A stretch of DNA of 51,930 nucleotides from NCBI GenBank assembly GCA_013298955.1, contig JAAFJT010000028.1:1-51930 (forward strand). The letters are read 5' to 3'. The position numbers and the translations under genes were made by a program. The notes beneath the pieces were generated by a model that was given only the letters and a program-made list of their open reading frames with translations, was not told the origin of the DNA and did no database searches. The DNA is from Chitinophagales bacterium. Its GTDB lineage: Bacteria; Bacteroidota; Bacteroidia; Chitinophagales; Saprospiraceae. This document shows positions 16,018 to 24,281 of the stretch, one piece after another (the first letter of the stretch is position 1; every line of letters starts with the position of its first letter).

Positions 16018-17187
16018 ATGACAAAAATGATACAAACCATGCGTTGGTTTGGCGAGAAAGACCCTGTAAGTTTAAGCGATATTCGTCAAGCAGGTTGTAC
16101 GGGTGTCGTGACGGCGTTACATCAAGTTCCAAATGGAGCGATTTGGGAAATCAAAGACATTTTGCATCGAAAATCGCTGGTTGAAAAGGCGGGTTTGAAA
16201 TGGTCTGTTGTTGAAAGCCTTCCTGTGAGTGAAGCCATCAAAACACAAAGTGCTGATTTACAATTACATATCGAAAATTATAAACAAAGTATTCGGAATT
16301 TAGCTCATTGTGATATTCGGGTGGTGACGTATAATTTCATGCCTTTATTGGATTGGACGCGCACCGATTTGAATTATAAAGTGGCAGATGGTTCCATCGC
16401 ATTGCGTTTTGAAATGGCGGCATTGGTCGCATTTGACCTCTATATTTTGAAACGCGTCGGCGCGGAAAAGGATTATGATGCCAAAACGATTCAACGCGCC
16501 AAACATCGTTTTGAAAGAATGAGCGATGACGATATAAAATTATTACAAAAAAATATTCTTTTAGGGCTTCCGGGCAGTGAAGAAAGTTTCACTATCGAAC
16601 AGCTTAGAACGGCATTAGCGACTTACGATGGCATTGACAGGCTTAAAATGCAGCAACATTTGCTTTATTTTTTGCAACAAATCATTCCCGTTGCGGAATC
16701 GTGTGGTGTAAATATGGTGATTCATCCTGATGACCCGCCTTTTAGCGTTTTGGGGTTGCCTCGCGTGTTGAGCAATGCGGCAGATATGGCTTTTTTGGCG
16801 GCGGCAGTGCCTTCTTTACATAATGGTTTATGTTTTTGTACGGGTTCTTTCGGGGTCAACCTGACGAACAATTTGCCTGCAATGGTTCGCCAATTTGGTG
16901 ATAGAATTCATTTTATTCACTTGCGCAATACGACACGCAATGCCAATGGTGATTTTTTTGAAGACAATCATTTAGAAGGAGATGCTGATATGTATCTCGT
17001 TGTAAGTGAAATTGTTAAGGTGATGAAACAGCAAAAAAGAAGTATTCCAATGCGTCCAGATCATGGTCATCAAATGTTGGATGATTTGAAAAAAACGACG
17101 TATCCTGGTTATTCAGCGATTGGAAGATTGCGCGGTTTGGCGGAATTGCGTGGTTTGGAATTGGCAATTATTAGGAATATGCATTAA
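16018..17187 (+). CDS. uxuA: Mannonate dehydratase
   Basis: Converts D-mannonate to 2-keto-3-deoxygluconate. Family marks are the opening MRWFGEKDPVSLSDIRQAGCTGVVTALH and the metal-binding MVIHPDDPPFSVLGLPR. Also present are GLCFCTGSFGVN and the C-terminal SIPMRPDHGHQMLDDLKKTTYPGYSAIGRLRGLAELRGLE. The length of 389 is normal and all motifs are intact. It lies second in the hexuronate cluster. Confidence 0.95.
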   Translation: MTKMIQTMRWFGEKDPVSLSDIRQAGCTGVVTALHQVPNGAIWEIKDILHRKSLVEKAGLKWSVVESLPVSEAIKTQSADLQLHIENYKQSIRNLAHCDIRVVTYNFMPLLDWTRTDLNYKVADGSIALRFEMAALVAFDLYILKRVGAEKDYDAKTIQRAKHRFERMSDDDIKLLQKNILLGLPGSEESFTIEQLRTALATYDGIDRLKMQQHLLYFLQQIIPVAESCGVNMVIHPDDPPFSVLGLPRVLSNAADMAFLAAAVPSLHNGLCFCTGSFGVNLTNNLPAMVRQFGDRIHFIHLRNTTRNANGDFFEDNHLEGDADMYLVVSEIVKVMKQQKRSIPMRPDHGHQMLDDLKKTTYPGYSAIGRLRGLAELRGLELAIIRNMH

Positions 17188-17316
17188 GATTTTAGAAACA
17201 ATTTTGATTACGACCGTTCCCAAAGTTGAATAGTTGCGGTAACGTTTCCGTTCTGCTTTTACGATGTACTGAAGGTAAAAGAACAATTAAGGAGTTGGAA
17301 TTAAAGAATCGCCAAC

Positions 17317-17349
17317 AGCGAATGGAGGGTTTTAAACCCTCCATTCGCT
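17317..17349. repeat. Family D hairpin, copy 2
   Basis: AGCGAATGGAGGGTTT pairs with its complement across one base, as at 14455-14487. It lies downstream of uxuA and may reduce read-through into the KDG kinase. Confidence 0.85.
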
Positions 17350-17447
17350 TTATTTCGTTGAAAATCAATACTTTAGTGTGTATTTTTTTTGAACGATTCT
17401 TTCAATTCAACTTCTTAGCATGAACAATTGTATTACAATAAACCTTC

Positions 17448-17518
17448 AAAATGGGACCCGAATTGGACGAATTGTGATACGATTATTCGTGAAAATTCGT
17501 CCAATTCGGTCCCATTTT
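17448..17518. repeat. 25-bp near-perfect inverted repeat before kdgK
   Basis: The left arm 17448-17473 and right arm 17494-17518 (AAAATGGGACC...GGACGAATT type) match except for one extra C. The spacer is 20 bases. With the family D hairpin it fills the 392-base gap between uxuA and the kinase gene, in which I see no ORF and no clear -7 box. Confidence 0.8.
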
Positions 17519-17579
17519 AAAAGTTTGTGATACAACGATTGGAATACAACCCATAGATTTTAATAAAACAGTTTGCAAT

Positions 17580-18623
17580 ATGCAAAAAAAAGTATGTTCG
17601 TTTGGCGAAATTTTACTGCGTTACGTCATTCCCACAACGCAACATTGGATTAATTTGCCTAAATTAGCGGTTTATTTGGGTGGTGCCGAATTGAATGTGG
17701 CAACGGCTTTGGCGAATTGGGGCGTTCCTGTCAAATATTGCACAGCGATGCCTAACAATTTTATGACCGAACAAATCGAGAATGACCTCACTGAATTAAA
17801 GATTGATGTATCCGCCATTCAAAAAATGGGTGAACGCATCGGCAGTTATTACCTTGCGGAAGGCGCGGACGTGAAACATGCGGGCATCATCTACGATAGG
17901 GCGCATTCGGCATTTAGCGAATTGAAAGTGGGCATGATTGATTGGGAAACCGTTTTGAACGACTGTGAATGGCTGCATTTTAGCGCAATCGTACCCGCGT
18001 TGAATCTAAATTTGGTTGCTGTTTGCCACGAAGCATTGAAAGTTGCGAATGCCAAAGGTATTAAGATTTCGATTGATTTGAATTATCGGGCGAAATTATG
18101 GACGTACACCAAAGACCTAATTTCAATTATGCAACCCATTGTAAATCAATGTGATATGGTAATGGGAAATGTTTGGGCGGCGAAAACTTTATTAGGGATT
18201 CCTTTAAATGACACGCAAAAAGATGTATTGCATCCTCAAAATTGCCTCGAACAAGCAGCCGAAACAAGCGCGAATCTTTTTGCAAAATTTCCAAAAGTGA
18301 AAATCATTGCCAATACATTTCGATTTGCGAATGATTCAGAAACCACTTATTATGGTACGCTGCATTTGCCTAAATCGAATTATCAATCGCCTGTTTTTAA
18401 AACCAATTCTGTTGTTGACAAGGTCGGAAGCGGTGATTGTTTCATGGCAAGTTTGATTTACGGATTTTTGCAAAATATTGATAATCAAACGATTATAAAT
18501 TACGCAGCCGCAGCAGCCTTTGGAAAATTACAAGAAAAAGGTGACGCAACTCAACAAACTATTTCTCAAATCATGAAACACATAGGTCACATAGATTTAC
18601 ATAGGTCAGATAGGGCTATCTAA
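17580..18623 (+). CDS. kdgK: 2-keto-3-deoxygluconate kinase (PfkB family)
   Basis: Phosphorylates KDG to KDPG. PfkB signature parts are visible: YLGGAELNVATALANWG near residues 33-49, and VVDKVGSGDCFMASL with the catalytic Asp at 286. The SIDLNYRAKLW segment is typical of KdgK. The last 15 residues (KHIGHIDLHRSDRAI) are encoded by the left arm and loop of a palindromic repeat, so the natural C-terminus seems to have been replaced. The kinase core is complete before that. Confidence 0.9.
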   Translation: MQKKVCSFGEILLRYVIPTTQHWINLPKLAVYLGGAELNVATALANWGVPVKYCTAMPNNFMTEQIENDLTELKIDVSAIQKMGERIGSYYLAEGADVKHAGIIYDRAHSAFSELKVGMIDWETVLNDCEWLHFSAIVPALNLNLVAVCHEALKVANAKGIKISIDLNYRAKLWTYTKDLISIMQPIVNQCDMVMGNVWAAKTLLGIPLNDTQKDVLHPQNCLEQAAETSANLFAKFPKVKIIANTFRFANDSETTYYGTLHLPKSNYQSPVFKTNSVVDKVGSGDCFMASLIYGFLQNIDNQTIINYAAAAAFGKLQEKGDATQQTISQIMKHIGHIDLHRSDRAI

Positions 18624-18688
18624 GCCTAAGCCGACGATAAATCTATAACCCCTATGTGCTCTATGTAAATCTATGTGACCTATGTGTT
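18577..18688. repeat. Family A palindrome, overlapping kdgK and kdgA
   Basis: Perfect 28-bp arms, 18577-18604 and 18661-18688, are built of CACATAGG(T) units like the element at 1012-1130, but with T/A at positions where that one has A/T. The left arm codes for the KDG kinase tail. The right arm supplies an in-frame ATG just upstream of the aldolase start. The loop has a second small palindrome, GATAGGGCTATC. Confidence 0.9.
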
Positions 18689-18696
18689 ATCAAAAA

Positions 18697-19353
18697 ATGA
18701 TACAATCTATTGAATATCAAGGGCTTATGCCGTTATTTTACGACGACAACGCCGAAACATGTATCGCCATTACGGAAACTTTATACGAAGCTGGCATCCG
18801 TTACATTGAGTTCACAAACAGGGGCAAAAACGCCCTAACGAATTTCAAAGCACTCATCGAAGTGCGCAATCGCACGATGCCCGATTTGAAACTCGGTATC
18901 GGCACGATTTGGAGTGCCGCCGACGCACAAAATTACATCAACGCGAAAGCTGATTTCTTAATTAGTCCGATATTTCGACAAGATATTTGTGATATTGCGC
19001 AAGCAAATAAAATTTTGTGGATCCCCGGCTGCATGACTCCAACCGAAATCCACACCGCCCGAACCGCAGGTTGCGAAATGATTAAAATATTTCCGGGCGA
19101 CGTATTAGGCGCGACGTTTATTAAAGGCATCAAACCGCTTTTTCCGACTTTGAAATTTGCCATCACAGGCGGCGTAGAACCCAATTTAGAAAATATTAAA
19201 TCTTGGTTTGACGCAGGTGCAGTGGTTGTAGGCATGGGTAGCAAGTTGGTATCCAAAAGCGTGATTCAAAATAAAGATTACAAACAGTTAAGAACCAACA
19301 CTCTAAATATACTCAATATTATACATATTTTAAAACGACCACATTCAGTATGA
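18697..19353 (+). CDS. kdgA: KDPG/KHG aldolase
   Basis: Class I aldolase cleaving KDPG to pyruvate and glyceraldehyde-3-phosphate. The catalytic Glu is in GIRYIEFTNRG (38) and the Schiff-base Lys in CEMIKIFPGD (130). PGCMTPTE and AITGGVEP, both family marks, are also present. The start is MIQSIEYQG at 18697; the ATG five codons earlier belongs to repeat sequence. The gene ends in an ATGA overlap with the transporter, indicating coupled translation. Confidence 0.93.
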   Translation: MIQSIEYQGLMPLFYDDNAETCIAITETLYEAGIRYIEFTNRGKNALTNFKALIEVRNRTMPDLKLGIGTIWSAADAQNYINAKADFLISPIFRQDICDIAQANKILWIPGCMTPTEIHTARTAGCEMIKIFPGDVLGATFIKGIKPLFPTLKFAITGGVEPNLENIKSWFDAGAVVVGMGSKLVSKSVIQNKDYKQLRTNTLNILNIIHILKRPHSV

Positions 19354-20636
19354 ATGAAAAAATGACTCGCTATCGTTGGACAATTTGTAGTTTAATTTTT
19401 TTCGCCACCACGATTAATTATTTAGATCGGGCGGTTATCAGCCTTTTGAAATCCACTTTGTCTGCCGAATTTCATTGGAGTGAAACGGATTATGCCGACA
19501 TTGTGATTGTATTTCAACTTTGTTATGCGTTTGGATTGCTGGGCGTAGGCGGGTTGATTGACCGCGTAGGAACCAAAGTTGGTTATGCATGGGCAACGGT
19601 TTTATGGAGTTTTGCGGCTATCGGGCACGCATTGGCAAACAGCACAATGGGTTTTATGGTTGCAAGAGGCTTTCTCGGCGTGACCGAAGCAGGCAATTTC
19701 CCTTCCGCGATTAAAACCGTTGCCGAATGGTTCCCTAAAAAAGAACGTGCTTTGGCAACAGGTATTTTTAATTCGGGTACAAACGTTGGAGCTATTCTTG
19801 CGCCCTTGACGGTTCCGTTTATAGCGGCGGCTTGGGGTTGGCAATGGGCGTTCATTTTGACGGGCTTGATTGGTTTTATTTGGTTGGTATTATGGTATTT
19901 CTTATATGATGCGCCTAAAAACAATCCAAATGTTTCTCAAGCAGAGTTAAATCACATCTTGAGCGACGGCGATGAACCTATTGAAGCCGAAGACTCGACT
20001 CCAAAATTATCATGGTTTCAATTATTGGGCTTTAAACAAACATGGGCATTCGCGCTCGGCAAATTTTTAACCGACCCCGTTTGGTGGTTTTACCTTTTCT
20101 GGATGCCCGATTTTTTAGAAAAACAATACAATTTAAGCAAAACTCAAATCGCTTTTCCAATCGCAATCGCCTATACGATGGCGACAATAGGCAGTATTGC
20201 AGGCGGTTGGTTGCCGATGTATTTCATTAAAAACGGTAAAAGTGTTGCAGCCGCACGCAAAACAGCGATGTTTATATATGCACTTTGCGTTATACCTGTT
20301 ATTTCTGCGCAATATTTGGGAGCCATCAACATGTGGTTGGCAATTGGCGTGATTGGGTTGGCGATGGCGGCGCATCAAGCATGGAGTGCCAATATTTTTA
20401 CAACGGTCAGTGATATGTTTCCGAAAAATGCAACGGCTTCGGTGACGGGGATTGGTGGTATGTTTGGAGCGTTGGGCGGGATTTTGATTGCGAAAAGCGC
20501 GGGCAAATTATTCGATTATTATAAACTGGTGGGCGATAAAGCAACGGGTTATTTAATCATGTTTTTGATTTGCGGCTTCGTTTATCTGCTCGCATGGACG
20601 TTGATGCACTTTTTAGTTTCTGCTGCTAAAAAATAA
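19350..20636 (+). CDS. exuT: MFS hexuronate transporter (ExuT-like, ACS family)
   Basis: A 12-helix major facilitator protein of 428 residues starting MTRYRWTICSLIFFATTINYLDRAVISLL, typical of the anion:cation symporter branch that imports glucuronate/galacturonate. GGLIDRVGTKVGY is the conserved loop between helices 2 and 3. ARGFLGVTEAGNFPSAIKTVAEWFPKKERALATGIFNSG is the family signature. Its position at the end of the uronate cluster supports hexuronate as substrate, but related sugar acids are possible. Confidence 0.88.
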   Translation: MNEKMTRYRWTICSLIFFATTINYLDRAVISLLKSTLSAEFHWSETDYADIVIVFQLCYAFGLLGVGGLIDRVGTKVGYAWATVLWSFAAIGHALANSTMGFMVARGFLGVTEAGNFPSAIKTVAEWFPKKERALATGIFNSGTNVGAILAPLTVPFIAAAWGWQWAFILTGLIGFIWLVLWYFLYDAPKNNPNVSQAELNHILSDGDEPIEAEDSTPKLSWFQLLGFKQTWAFALGKFLTDPVWWFYLFWMPDFLEKQYNLSKTQIAFPIAIAYTMATIGSIAGGWLPMYFIKNGKSVAAARKTAMFIYALCVIPVISAQYLGAINMWLAIGVIGLAMAAHQAWSANIFTTVSDMFPKNATASVTGIGGMFGALGGILIAKSAGKLFDYYKLVGDKATGYLIMFLICGFVYLLAWTLMHFLVSAAKK

Positions 20637-20671
20637 AATATTTTCCTTAAAATTTTCAAGCCATTTGAATT

Positions 20672-20701
20672 AGGAATGAAGGATTTCAATCCTTCATTCC
20701 T
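20672..20701. terminator. Hairpin between convergent exuT and E2 genes
   Basis: AGGAATGAAGGATT pairs with AATCCTTCATTCCT over a 2-base loop. A wider imperfect pairing (ATTTGAATT with AATTCAAAT) surrounds it. It probably serves both strands. Confidence 0.65.
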
Positions 20702-20755
20702 TAAAATGCCTTCGTTCCCAATTCAAATAAATCCAATAATTGCTTTTGTAAAACT

Positions 20756-22003
20756 TTAAATAATTAACCGAATCGGCTCTTCCAAAATGCTTTTCAACGT
20801 TTGTAAAAACTGCGCTCCTGATGCGCCATCCACCACTCGGTGGTCACAAGAAAGCGTCACACGCATCCTATTTCCAACCGCCAATGCCCCATTTTTAACA
20901 ATGGCTTTTTGCAAAATCGCCCCAACTGCCAAAATACACGCATTCGGTGGGTTGATAATCGCCGTAAATTCTTCCACTTCAAACATGCCTAAATTGGAAA
21001 TAGTGAACGTACTACCCGAAATTTCATCCGACTTCAACCGCATTTCCTTCGCTCGACCCGCCAATTCGCGGACTTCACTATTGATTTGAGATAATGATTT
21101 TTTATCGGCATCGCGCACCACAGGCACAATCAAACCATCCGCAATCGCCACTGCAACGCCTACATGTACGTCTTGATGTTCACGGATTTTATCGCCCATC
21201 CAACTCGAATTAATAACAGGATGTTTTTTCAACGCAGCCGCTACTGCTTTTACAATCATATCATTAAAAGAAATCTTTGTAGGCGCGGCTAAGGCATTGA
21301 TTTGGGTTCGAGTTGCCATTGCTTTTTCCATATCAATTTCTGCGGTTAGGTAGAAATGTGGAGCCGTTTGCTTACTGTCTGTCAATCGCTGCGCAATGAT
21401 TTTACGCATGGTTGATAACGGTTTGTCTGTAAAACGACCTTCTGCAACAGGCGCGGCAACTGTTTTTGCAACCACTTCGGGTGTTTTTTCGACCACAGGC
21501 GCAGGTGTTTGAGGTGCTTTTTGAAGCATTTCCTCCACATCACGCCGAACAATGCGCCCATTATCACCTGAACCTTTGACAGCACTTAATGAAATATTTT
21601 GCTGTTTTGCAATTTCACGGGCAAGCGGTGACGAGAAAATCCTTGCTGTCGAATGCGTTTCCACCGTTTCAACAACCGCCGCCGCAGTCGTAACAGGCGC
21701 GGAGGCAATCGGGGCAGTTGCTTTTGTCACCGCACTACCACCAAGCAAGTTCTCAAAGGCTTCACCCGCCTTACCGATGACCGCCAAAGGTGCGCCAACC
21801 AACAATTTACCGCCTGCGGGAATGCCAATATGCAATAAAAAGCCCTCTTCAGGACTTTCAAAATCCATCCCAGCTTTATCGGTTTGAATTTCAGCCAATA
21901 AGTCGCCTACGGAAACCGCATCGCCTACTTTTTTATGCCAAGCGAGCAATTCACCTTCTTCCATTGAGTCGCTTAGACGCGGCATTCTGATAAGTTGTGC
22001 CAT
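20756..22003 (-). CDS. pdhC: Dihydrolipoyl acetyltransferase, E2 of pyruvate dehydrogenase
   Basis: It has three parts: an N-terminal lipoyl domain (EIQTDKAGMDFESP, lipoyl-Lys 43), a peripheral-subunit-binding domain (RIFSSPLAREIAKQQNISLSAVKGSGDNGRIVRRDVEEML) after an Ala/Pro/Thr-rich linker, and the catalytic acyltransferase domain ending LSCDHRVVDGASGAQFL (His 388, Asp 392). One lipoyl domain is present. E1 genes are not adjacent; a lipoamide dehydrogenase is encoded at 46349. A 2-oxo acid dehydrogenase other than pyruvate is possible, but the domain layout and Bacteroidota precedent favour pyruvate. Confidence 0.88.
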   Translation of the reverse strand: MAQLIRMPRLSDSMEEGELLAWHKKVGDAVSVGDLLAEIQTDKAGMDFESPEEGFLLHIGIPAGGKLLVGAPLAVIGKAGEAFENLLGGSAVTKATAPIASAPVTTAAAVVETVETHSTARIFSSPLAREIAKQQNISLSAVKGSGDNGRIVRRDVEEMLQKAPQTPAPVVEKTPEVVAKTVAAPVAEGRFTDKPLSTMRKIIAQRLTDSKQTAPHFYLTAEIDMEKAMATRTQINALAAPTKISFNDMIVKAVAAALKKHPVINSSWMGDKIREHQDVHVGVAVAIADGLIVPVVRDADKKSLSQINSEVRELAGRAKEMRLKSDEISGSTFTISNLGMFEVEEFTAIINPPNACILAVGAILQKAIVKNGALAVGNRMRVTLSCDHRVVDGASGAQFLQTLKSILEEPIRLII

Positions 22004-22053
22004 AATGATATATGATTTCTTTTGATTGATATAACTTTTTAAAAATCAAGGAG

Positions 22054-22896
22054 TTAAGATTCAAAAATGTGCCAACGATTAGCAGCCCAAGCAGTAATGT
22101 CTTTATAAAGTTGGGTTGTTTTAAAATGATTTATGTTGTACGCTATCCTAAAAATAGACGCAATCGTATCTTCGCCAATGCCTTTTTTTAAAGATTTTGA
22201 TAAGTATAAAGCCGTAATTTTCATAAAATCATGCCCATTGCATAATTGCAATAGCTCATGATTACCCTCTGATAAGGACTCTATTATTGATAACAGAAGT
22301 ATTGAATCTTTGATTTTCGCATTTGGCGACTTTAAGATTACCTTTTCAATATATAGCAATTTATTAAAATTAAAACTTTTTATATCAAATAAATCATTAA
22401 AACCAACATGTTCAAAAGTCAATCCAATGCTATTGCTGTCATTATACCATCGAAAACAACTCATAAAACGCAAAGATTCTAATAAATTCATTTTTAAAAC
22501 AGCATGTCCAACCTTATTTTCTTGAGAAAACTCACAAAAAACAGCACTGAATACATCGTCACGAGCCGCCATCATCATTTCCATATCGTGAAAATCGGTC
22601 AAAAATAGCAAATCAAAAGGACTTTTTTCGCCGTTCAAATGTAAAAAATCCGCATCTCGAACCCCAATCACACGCTCACAGGTGCGATAAAGCATTTTTA
22701 ATCCTGCTTCTAATTTAAATTTACCACCAGGAATCATTTCGACTTTTGAGGTATCAGCATTGCAAAGTTTTCGGTAAAGTCGCACATCCGAATCGCCTTC
22801 CAACAAGATAAATACTTTTTTTCTATTATTAGGATGAGGGATTTCCATTCTTAATTCATTCATTTTACCCTCAAATGTTACATCTTTTTGATTCAT
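22054..22896 (-). CDS. DUF4435 (TOPRIM-like) protein, PARIS AriB-like effector
   Basis: It has the DUF4435 pattern: FILLEGDSDVRLYRKL with the acidic residue Glu33 and Asp35/37, then VIGVRDADF (Asp81, Asp83), then FLTDFHDMEMMM. These acidic residues match a TOPRIM-type nuclease centre. The gene starts directly after the stop of the upstream ATPase with no gap, so translation is coupled. In PARIS anti-phage systems an ATPase (AriA) holds and releases a DUF4435 nuclease (AriB). This pair has the same order and sizes. The C-terminal half is helical and unremarkable. Confidence 0.75.
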   Translation of the reverse strand: MNQKDVTFEGKMNELRMEIPHPNNRKKVFILLEGDSDVRLYRKLCNADTSKVEMIPGGKFKLEAGLKMLYRTCERVIGVRDADFLHLNGEKSPFDLLFLTDFHDMEMMMAARDDVFSAVFCEFSQENKVGHAVLKMNLLESLRFMSCFRWYNDSNSIGLTFEHVGFNDLFDIKSFNFNKLLYIEKVILKSPNAKIKDSILLLSIIESLSEGNHELLQLCNGHDFMKITALYLSKSLKKGIGEDTIASIFRIAYNINHFKTTQLYKDITAWAANRWHIFES

Positions 22897-24195
22897 TTAA
22901 GCTATGTGAGTTTCGAGGTTATAGGTTAAATCCCATCTATCATGTATAATTTGCGGCGAATGTGTTGCCATGATAACTCGTATTTGTTGCAATTTGATAA
23001 TTTTCAACAAATCATTTATAAATTCTTTTTGCCAAGTGATATGCAACGAAATTTCTGGCTCATCAATTAAAACTAAGGTGTTTTTTTCCGTTTTAAATAA
23101 TAATTCATATAACAAAACAATCTCATGTTGCTCACCTGATGATAAATCATTTAAATTTAAATCCTTACCCGTATGTGTCAAAAAAATAAAACCTTTATCC
23201 TTATCAATTTTAATAGATTTAAATGTAAATCGCTGCTTATTCAAGATATGAGTAAAAATTTCCAATCGAATTAATAGCGGGTCAAAAACTTTTAATTTGC
23301 GTTCTGTATCTGTAAGATACACATATATAACTTTTGAATCTAATTTATTAAAATCGGGTAGTTCTTGCTCGGTTTCAGAAAATCCATAATATTGCAGTTT
23401 CTCTTGCTGTTCTTTTAAAAGCCTAAAACGACGCTTAAATTCTGTTTGCGTTAAAGGTTTTGTTTCATTAACCAAGCGTTTTAGAAAGCTACTGTCCAAT
23501 GCTTGTGAAATTTTCAGAGACTGTTTTAAGGTATCATTAATAATATTGCTCAAATCAGATGCGTAAGTACCGAGTACGGCTGTATAAACATTATTATTTT
23601 CCGTATTTTTAGTATCCGTAGGTAATTTTCTTAACAACCTTTGTTCCTGAATAAATTGTACATTCAATGCATTCAATATATTTAATACACGCTTATCTTT
23701 GATTAAAACCTGATTTCTCAAATAATCCAACACTTGCTCGTATTCAGGTTTATCCGTCAAAAAAGGCATACCCATAATAACTTCATCCCATTTTTCATCT
23801 ATAAATTGAACGACTTTCTCGGATGCCGACTTAGAAAACCACTTTTTGATTTCTCTTTTTAAAGTCATTTTTTCATTTGTCGGATAGACTATGGATTCAA
23901 TCAGTTTAGTTTGCTCGAAAAATGTAAAATGCACTTTATAGAATTTCCCATCAGTTGTTTTTTTATGGACTTCAATAAGTATTTGATTGTCGAAATGCAA
24001 CTCAATTTTTTCAAAAAGTAGTTTTTGAAAAAAAATAAATTGTTTATTAAATAAATTGTAAATAATATTCAATATCGTTGTTTTGCCAAAACCATTCGGT
24101 CCCGTAAGGATACGAAGATTTTCTTCATTATCAAACGGAATATCGTAATCGAATAAATCAAATAATTTGTTGATTTTTATATTGGTAATTTTCAT
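22897..24195 (-). CDS. AAA/ABC-type ATPase, PARIS AriA-like
   Basis: An SMC/OLD-like ATPase of 432 residues. Walker A is GPNGFGKTT (32-40), the ABC signature is DLSSGEQHEIVLL, Walker B is NTLVLIDEPEISLH and the switch His is in MATHSPQII. The middle region is helical, with a coiled-coil-like stretch around RRFRLLKEQQEKLQYYG. The start is MKITNIKINKLFDLFDYDIPF at 24195. It precedes the DUF4435 gene without a gap. Both genes look more A/T-rich than the flanking housekeeping genes, as is common for defence islands (by eye only). Confidence 0.8.
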   Translation of the reverse strand: MKITNIKINKLFDLFDYDIPFDNEENLRILTGPNGFGKTTILNIIYNLFNKQFIFFQKLLFEKIELHFDNQILIEVHKKTTDGKFYKVHFTFFEQTKLIESIVYPTNEKMTLKREIKKWFSKSASEKVVQFIDEKWDEVIMGMPFLTDKPEYEQVLDYLRNQVLIKDKRVLNILNALNVQFIQEQRLLRKLPTDTKNTENNNVYTAVLGTYASDLSNIINDTLKQSLKISQALDSSFLKRLVNETKPLTQTEFKRRFRLLKEQQEKLQYYGFSETEQELPDFNKLDSKVIYVYLTDTERKLKVFDPLLIRLEIFTHILNKQRFTFKSIKIDKDKGFIFLTHTGKDLNLNDLSSGEQHEIVLLYELLFKTEKNTLVLIDEPEISLHITWQKEFINDLLKIIKLQQIRVIMATHSPQIIHDRWDLTYNLETHIA

Positions 24196-24222
24196 TGAAA
24201 TTTTCTTTATTGAAATAGTGCG

Positions 24223-24230
24223 CAAAAGTA
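24223..24230 (-). promoter_or_regulatory. Putative -7 box TACTTTTG for the ATPase/DUF4435 pair
   Basis: Exact TAnnTTTG on the minus strand, 27 bases before the ATPase start and downstream of the 7TM gene's stop. It suggests the pair is its own transcription unit. No clear -33 partner is seen. Confidence 0.4.
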
Positions 24231-24281
24231 CGCAGATTTCAACATTTTTAAATCGTCTTAGTTGAAAAATATTTAAAAAGG

